A stretch of DNA of 17,353 nucleotides from JBBTWV01 sp038062615 (lineage in GTDB: Bacteria > Patescibacteriota > Gracilibacteria > UBA1369 > UM-FILTER-53-11): NCBI GenBank assembly GCA_038062615.1, contig JBBTWV010000084.1, positions 1-17,353 of the forward strand, in the 5' to 3' direction. Below the pieces are notes generated by a model, which ran no database searches, was not told where the DNA came from, and saw only the letters and a list, made by a program, of their open reading frames with translations. A program made the translations under genes and the position numbers. Below, piece after piece: positions 14,363 to 17,353 of the stretch (positions within the stretch are counted from its first letter, which is position 1; each line of letters begins with the position of its first letter).

Positions 14363-15043
14363 CTAAAACCGCAAATCATTGAGCCCTATCCCCTTATACT
14401 TCCTTCTGAGCAACTCCTCAATCGTCTCCGCGCTCTGCTCATTTTTCTCTAGCCCTAGCGCCTTAATCGCCTTCTCTATCGCCGCAGGCGACTTTCCTTC
14501 GATCTCCATAAACGCCGGAATCTTCGGATGTTCATCAATTTCAAATTTCACATCGCCCCATTTATACAGCGTGCGTTTTTTTTCGTAATACACCATTTCT
14601 TTAAGCCCCATGCGCCCAAATAACAATCCTAATTTTTCCGCGTCGTGGGTGCCTGGAATCACAAACTCCAACTCATCAAAAACTTTACAGTTTTTTTGCA
14701 CGCCTTTATAGAGTTTATAGACCAGCTCGCTATACGGCTTCCCGCTCTTTGGCCAAAACTCGCGGATGCGTAATAGATCACGTTTTTTGTGGATGCGCCC
14801 ATCGGCAAAATCGTAATATTTTATGCGCAACTTCCCTTCAAAAAGTTTCTTCGGCGCTGGCCGAAGTTTTTTAATTTGCGCGACAAGTTTGCGCACATCT
14901 ATCCCCAAAATTTTGCGTTCAATTTCCTTTTGATTAATAAGCGGAAACTTTCGCTTTGTCGCCGCTGATTTCGCGGCTCCGGCGCTCAAGTTTTCGCGCT
15001 CGCGCCGTGCGCTCGCAGTATTGAAGAACTTATTTGTATTCAT
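14363..15043 (-). CDS. CYTH-domain protein
   Basis: Member of the CYTH superfamily (class IV adenylate cyclases, thiamine triphosphatases and triphosphate-tunnel enzymes), which act on triphosphorylated substrates with metal. The hallmark ExExK is at Glu40-Ile-Glu42-Arg-Lys44, followed by KLRIKYYDF, LLRIRE, ELVYKLYKG and a late EIDEHPKIPAFMEIEG strand pair with the acidic metal residues. 226 aa, including an unusual basic, Ala/Ser-rich extension of about 38 residues before the ExExK strand. It overlaps the queD stop by four bases, but substrate and link to queuosine are unknown. Specific activity cannot be assigned. Confidence 0.82.
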   Translation of the reverse strand: MNTNKFFNTASARRERENLSAGAAKSAATKRKFPLINQKEIERKILGIDVRKLVAQIKKLRPAPKKLFEGKLRIKYYDFADGRIHKKRDLLRIREFWPKSGKPYSELVYKLYKGVQKNCKVFDELEFVIPGTHDAEKLGLLFGRMGLKEMVYYEKKRTLYKWGDVKFEIDEHPKIPAFMEIEGKSPAAIEKAIKALGLEKNEQSAETIEELLRRKYKGIGLNDLRF

Positions 15044-15402
15044 CTTCCTTCATATGTTACGGAGGTATTATCCCCTTCCCACAGCTGAACCTGAGTTAAT
15101 GTAACGTGAGCACTGGCTTCTTTACCAATGTTTTTGAGCTGGCCCCAAATCCAAATCACAATATTTTCCGCAGAAGGATTTTTGAAAAAATCATTCAAAT
15201 CCGTATGATCCAATTTTGAGACAACTTTTTCGTTAACTACCTTTTTAAGATCCACAAAATCCATCACCAAGCCATTTTTTTGGATTTTGCCTTCCACGGT
15301 AACAGACAAACGGTAGGTGTGGCCGTGCGGCCTTTCGCATGCACCGTGATAATCCGTAAGGTGATGCGCGGCTGAGAATGAGAATGTTCGGGTGACTTTC
15401 AT
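15040..15402 (-). CDS. queD: 6-carboxytetrahydropterin synthase / PTPS family
   Basis: Converts dihydroneopterin triphosphate to 6-carboxytetrahydropterin, the second step to queuosine. 120 aa, normal for the family. Zinc His13/His14, His26 and His28; the catalytic Cys22 in CERPHGH; MDFVDLK; KLDHTDLND with the catalytic Asp/His pair; and PSAENIVIWIW. Glu23 sits next to Cys22. First gene of queD-CYTH-HEPN-like, away from the queC and queE-queF clusters. Some COG0720 relatives can replace FolB in folate synthesis, which matters because no folB is in view. Confidence 0.92.
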   Translation of the reverse strand: MKVTRTFSFSAAHHLTDYHGACERPHGHTYRLSVTVEGKIQKNGLVMDFVDLKKVVNEKVVSKLDHTDLNDFFKNPSAENIVIWIWGQLKNIGKEASAHVTLTQVQLWEGDNTSVTYEGR

Positions 15403-15460
15403 TTGGTGATATCTGTAAATATGGTTATCCTCATGGAAGTATTCTTTAATTTACCGCTCT

Positions 15461-15745
15461 ATGCAACTCTCACAGGACTTGGGGAAGGTCCACCCCTTTA
15501 TCTGGCTCTCCGTTGCCTCACTTGTCATGATGTTTGTGTCCCTTAAGTATCAAGGCGAATCTCTCATGAGCATCTGGCTGATTACCTTCCTCTTTGGAAT
15601 CGTAGGATATGGCGTAACCACAGGCCTTGCCAGTGACCACTATACCGGTGGACGAAGAGGGCTGTTGGCTCTTTTGATGGTGATATACGCCGTATGGTTT
15701 GTTCGCCTTGCTATGGATATTGCTCCAAACTTCCTCACTTTTTAA
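15461..15745 (+). CDS. Small membrane protein with three helices
   Basis: Not recognised. 94 aa with three hydrophobic segments at about 12-28, 37-55 and 66-84, joined by short charged turns (KYQGES; DHYTGGRR). The third is preceded by two Arg and ends before an APNFLTF tail. The ATG follows a T/A-rich stretch (TATTCT and TTTAAT boxes, without a convincing -35), about 58 bases from the divergent queD start. Its last 11 bases overlap the end of convergent folP. No function can be inferred. Confidence 0.7.
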   Translation: MQLSQDLGKVHPFIWLSVASLVMMFVSLKYQGESLMSIWLITFLFGIVGYGVTTGLASDHYTGGRRGLLALLMVIYAVWFVRLAMDIAPNFLTF

Positions 15746-16544
15746 GGGATTGATGTTCTTGCACATCGTGAACGCGAATAATAGTCGCACCGTTTTGGAT
15801 GGCCAAACGGTGCGCTTTTAATGTGGGAGCAAGTCTCTCATCAATGGTGCCGGGCAAAAATGATTTTCGGGAAGCACCAATTAAAATGGGAAATCCTAAT
15901 TTTTTAAATTCATTCAGACGTTCCAAAATTTCATAACTATATTTTGGAATACTGCTCACAAAGGCACCCATACCGGGATCAAGAATAATCTGGCTGGGCT
16001 TTATGCCTGCTGCAAGGGAAAAATCCACTCGCCTCTGTAGAAAATCCATAATGGTTTTGACGACATTTTTGTAGCGTTTTTGAGTTCGCGTGGTGCGCGC
16101 GGTAGGATCTTTGGAGTACATAAGCACGATGGGAATGCCGGTTTGCGCCACGACTTTTGCCATGCCAGGATCACCACGAAGAGCCGTCACGTCGTTGATC
16201 ATGCTGGCGCCAGCCATAACTGCCTGGCGAGCGACCTCGGCCTTCCACGTATCAACGGAAATAATAATATCGCGGCCTAGATTGCTTTGCTTCCCTCGCA
16301 ATGACAAAATCACGGGAATCACTCGGCGCAACTCTTCTTCCAGCGCTACATCCTTACTACTTGGCCCGCTGGACTCACCACCTATATCAATAATATCAGC
16401 GCCCTCCTTTATCATTTGCAGGGCGTGTTTAAGCGCCGCATCAGGATCAACAAATTTTCCACCATCCGAAAAAGAATCCGGCGTCACATTTAAAATCCCC
16501 ATAATTTTTACGCTCTTATTTTTTCCTCTCAACTTTTTTCTCAA
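15735..16544 (-). CDS. folP: Dihydropteroate synthase, with an in-frame repeat insertion
   Basis: Condenses hydroxymethyldihydropterin pyrophosphate with p-aminobenzoate. The TIM-barrel signatures are present: MGILNVTPDSFSDGG (15-29), GADIIDIGGES (48-58), ISVDT (95-99), MINDVTALRGDP, ILDPGMGAF, LIGASRKSFL and RVHDV. The second loop reads ESSGPSS where most enzymes have ESTRPG, and the HMQG region reads YSKDP, so substrate loops are diverged. Residues 80-89 are encoded by a palindromic-repeat fragment. The start is uncertain: TTG at 16544 or 16532, or ATG 16502, which would remove residues before the first strand. The TTG start overlaps the pabC-like stop. Confidence 0.9.
   Translation of the reverse strand: MRKKLRGKNKSVKIMGILNVTPDSFSDGGKFVDPDAALKHALQMIKEGADIIDIGGESSGPSSKDVALEEELRRVIPVILSLRGKQSNLGRDIIISVDTWKAEVARQAVMAGASMINDVTALRGDPGMAKVVAQTGIPIVLMYSKDPTARTTRTQKRYKNVVKTIMDFLQRRVDFSLAAGIKPSQIILDPGMGAFVSSIPKYSYEILERLNEFKKLGFPILIGASRKSFLPGTIDERLAPTLKAHRLAIQNGATIIRVHDVQEHQSLKK
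16277..16306. repeat. Half copy of the GTCATTGCGA repeat inside folP
   Basis: These 30 bases match 6644-6673 of the intergenic repeat at 27 of 30 positions without gaps. They include the CTAGATTGCTT and CTCGCAATGACA blocks. Read on the folP strand they are open and encode L-S-L-R-G-K-Q-S-N-L. Confidence 0.8.
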
Positions 16545-17319
16545 ATTCTTTAATTAAATGTTTGGTTACCGGGCCAACGCGCCCTGTGCCAATTTTTTCA
16601 CCATCCACGCGCACCACGGGAATAATTCCCTTAGGCGCATTCGTCAAAAAACACTCATCAGAACTCATCAGTTCACGGCGCGTAATATCGCGCAGCTTTA
16701 CACGCAATAATGGCTTCGCCAGTTTAAGAACCGTTCCACGCGTCGTACCAAGCAAAACCCCTAAGCGAGGCGTAATAAGAGCTTTTTTTCGTATTACAAA
16801 AAAGTTGGTCCACGTGCCTTCGGTAATGCAGTTTTTGCGATTAATGAGGAGCGCATCAAAAGCGCGATTGCGCTGCATCTCCGCGCGAGCAATTAAAAGC
16901 GGCTGAATGCTGGTGGTTTTCATTTGTGGGAAGGGCCGTTCCAGCGGGAACGTAATCACCGAAACGCCGCGCGAGTGCACAGAGGCGGGCAATTTTTCCA
17001 AAGGCTGAACCCAAATAAAAAGCGTCGGTTGCTTCACTCCCGGCGTGATGGTAATGCGAATTCGCGACTGCGGATAATCATTTTTCTGGAGTGTTTTTTC
17101 TACCGCCTTGGTAATTTCTTCCGGCGTCCAGGAGAGCTTCCAGCCGCGCATGCGTGCCGACTCATAAAGCCGCTGTAAGTGCTCTTCTATCTCCCAAATT
17201 TTGCCATCATATGTGCGCAAGGTTTCAAAAATTCCATCGCCGTACAAAAATCCCGGATCAAAAACCGGAAGTTTGGCGTCGCGTGCGTTTACGAATTTTC
17301 CGTTTAAATACACAACCAT
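16516..17319 (-). CDS. Class IV PLP aminotransferase/lyase, probable aminodeoxychorismate lyase
   Basis: Fold-type IV PLP enzyme (branched-chain aminotransferase, D-amino acid transaminase and PabC family). 267 aa. Visible: VYLNGKFV, DPGFLYGDGIFETLR, the PLP Lys134 in QMKTT, Glu167 in ITEGTWTNFFVI, GVLLGTTRG, and CFLTNAPKGIIPV at the C-terminal strand. Overlap with folP and the short length favour PabC, which makes p-aminobenzoate from aminodeoxychorismate and would supply folP directly. Specificity in this family cannot be read from sequence with confidence, so a gene symbol is withheld. A TACAAT eight bases upstream suggests a leaderless message. Confidence 0.85.
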   Translation of the reverse strand: MVVYLNGKFVNARDAKLPVFDPGFLYGDGIFETLRTYDGKIWEIEEHLQRLYESARMRGWKLSWTPEEITKAVEKTLQKNDYPQSRIRITITPGVKQPTLFIWVQPLEKLPASVHSRGVSVITFPLERPFPQMKTTSIQPLLIARAEMQRNRAFDALLINRKNCITEGTWTNFFVIRKKALITPRLGVLLGTTRGTVLKLAKPLLRVKLRDITRRELMSSDECFLTNAPKGIIPVVRVDGEKIGTGRVGPVTKHLIKEFEKKVERKK

Positions 17320-17326
17320 CCGCCAT

Positions 17327-17332
17327 ATTGTA
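17327..17332 (-). promoter_or_regulatory. -10 element of the pabC-like/folP unit
   Basis: On the minus strand TACAAT (17332-17327), whose start point falls at 17319-17320, on or next to the A of the ATG. Any -35 would lie at or beyond the window edge and cannot be judged. Confidence 0.45.
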
Positions 17333-17353
17333 CCCGAAGATCAGGTTAGAATA

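Noticed and set aside
1..17353. UGA recoding as in Gracilibacteria or Absconditabacteria
   Set aside because: Several genes end cleanly at TGA, and no confident gene has an internal TGA apart from the frame changes in the DUF4256 remnant.
1..17353. CRISPR arrays, tRNA genes, rRNA and insertion sequences
   Set aside because: No regularly spaced repeats, cloverleaf sequences, rRNA stretches or transposase genes were seen on either strand.

Overview
The window looks like a piece of a reduced-genome bacterial chromosome, most plausibly a Candidate Phyla Radiation (Patescibacteria) member. This is an inference from small compact genes, 4-bp ATGA overlaps, few Shine-Dalgarno sequences, a split transketolase and many lineage-type hypothetical proteins; no ribosomal or marker gene allows a firm placement. 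TGA is used as a normal stop (HNH gene, DUF4256 remnant, HEPN-like gene), which argues against the UGA=Gly lineages Gracilibacteria and Absconditabacteria. I see no rRNA, tRNA, CRISPR array or insertion sequence.

Layout. 1-1562: a plus-strand hypothetical protein with its own promoter. It ends at a nested palindromic repeat that separates it from convergent alanine dehydrogenase (1624-2853). 2854-3803: a terminator, an ald promoter, a DUF4256-type gene broken by two single-base frameshifts, and that gene's promoter. 3825-5866: prs-rpiB-rpe, which links pentose phosphate interconversion to PRPP. 5903-6520: an unknown protein. 6682-8767: queC, a DUF192 lipoprotein and the transketolase C-half. 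8757-9083: a plus-strand BRO-N (phage antirepressor-like) gene wedged between queC and queE, with a perfect 17-bp inverted repeat inside its coding sequence. 9034-12487: an HNH protein, folK, the transketolase N-half, queF and queE in one minus-strand run. 12500-14340: a visibly AT-richer accessory patch (HNH promoter palindrome, a secreted Cys/His protein, two small membrane-associated proteins, and a helical protein with a possible HEPN motif). 14363-15402: a CYTH protein and queD. 15461-15745: a small three-helix membrane protein. 15735-17319: a pabC-like aminotransferase and folP.

How the genes fit together. prs, rpiB, rpe and the two transketolase halves are a non-oxidative pentose phosphate and PRPP module. 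queC, queD, queE and queF cover preQ1 synthesis after GTP cyclohydrolase. folK, folP and the pabC-like gene cover part of dihydropteroate synthesis. Both pterin routes start from dihydroneopterin triphosphate; folE and folB are not in the window.

The most interesting points are: an in-frame palindromic-repeat fragment inside folP that matches an intergenic copy 10 kb away; the broken DUF4256 gene with a G7 tract; the hairpin-bearing antirepressor gene; the transketolase halves separated by queuosine genes; and several -10 boxes placed so close to start codons that leaderless transcripts are likely.
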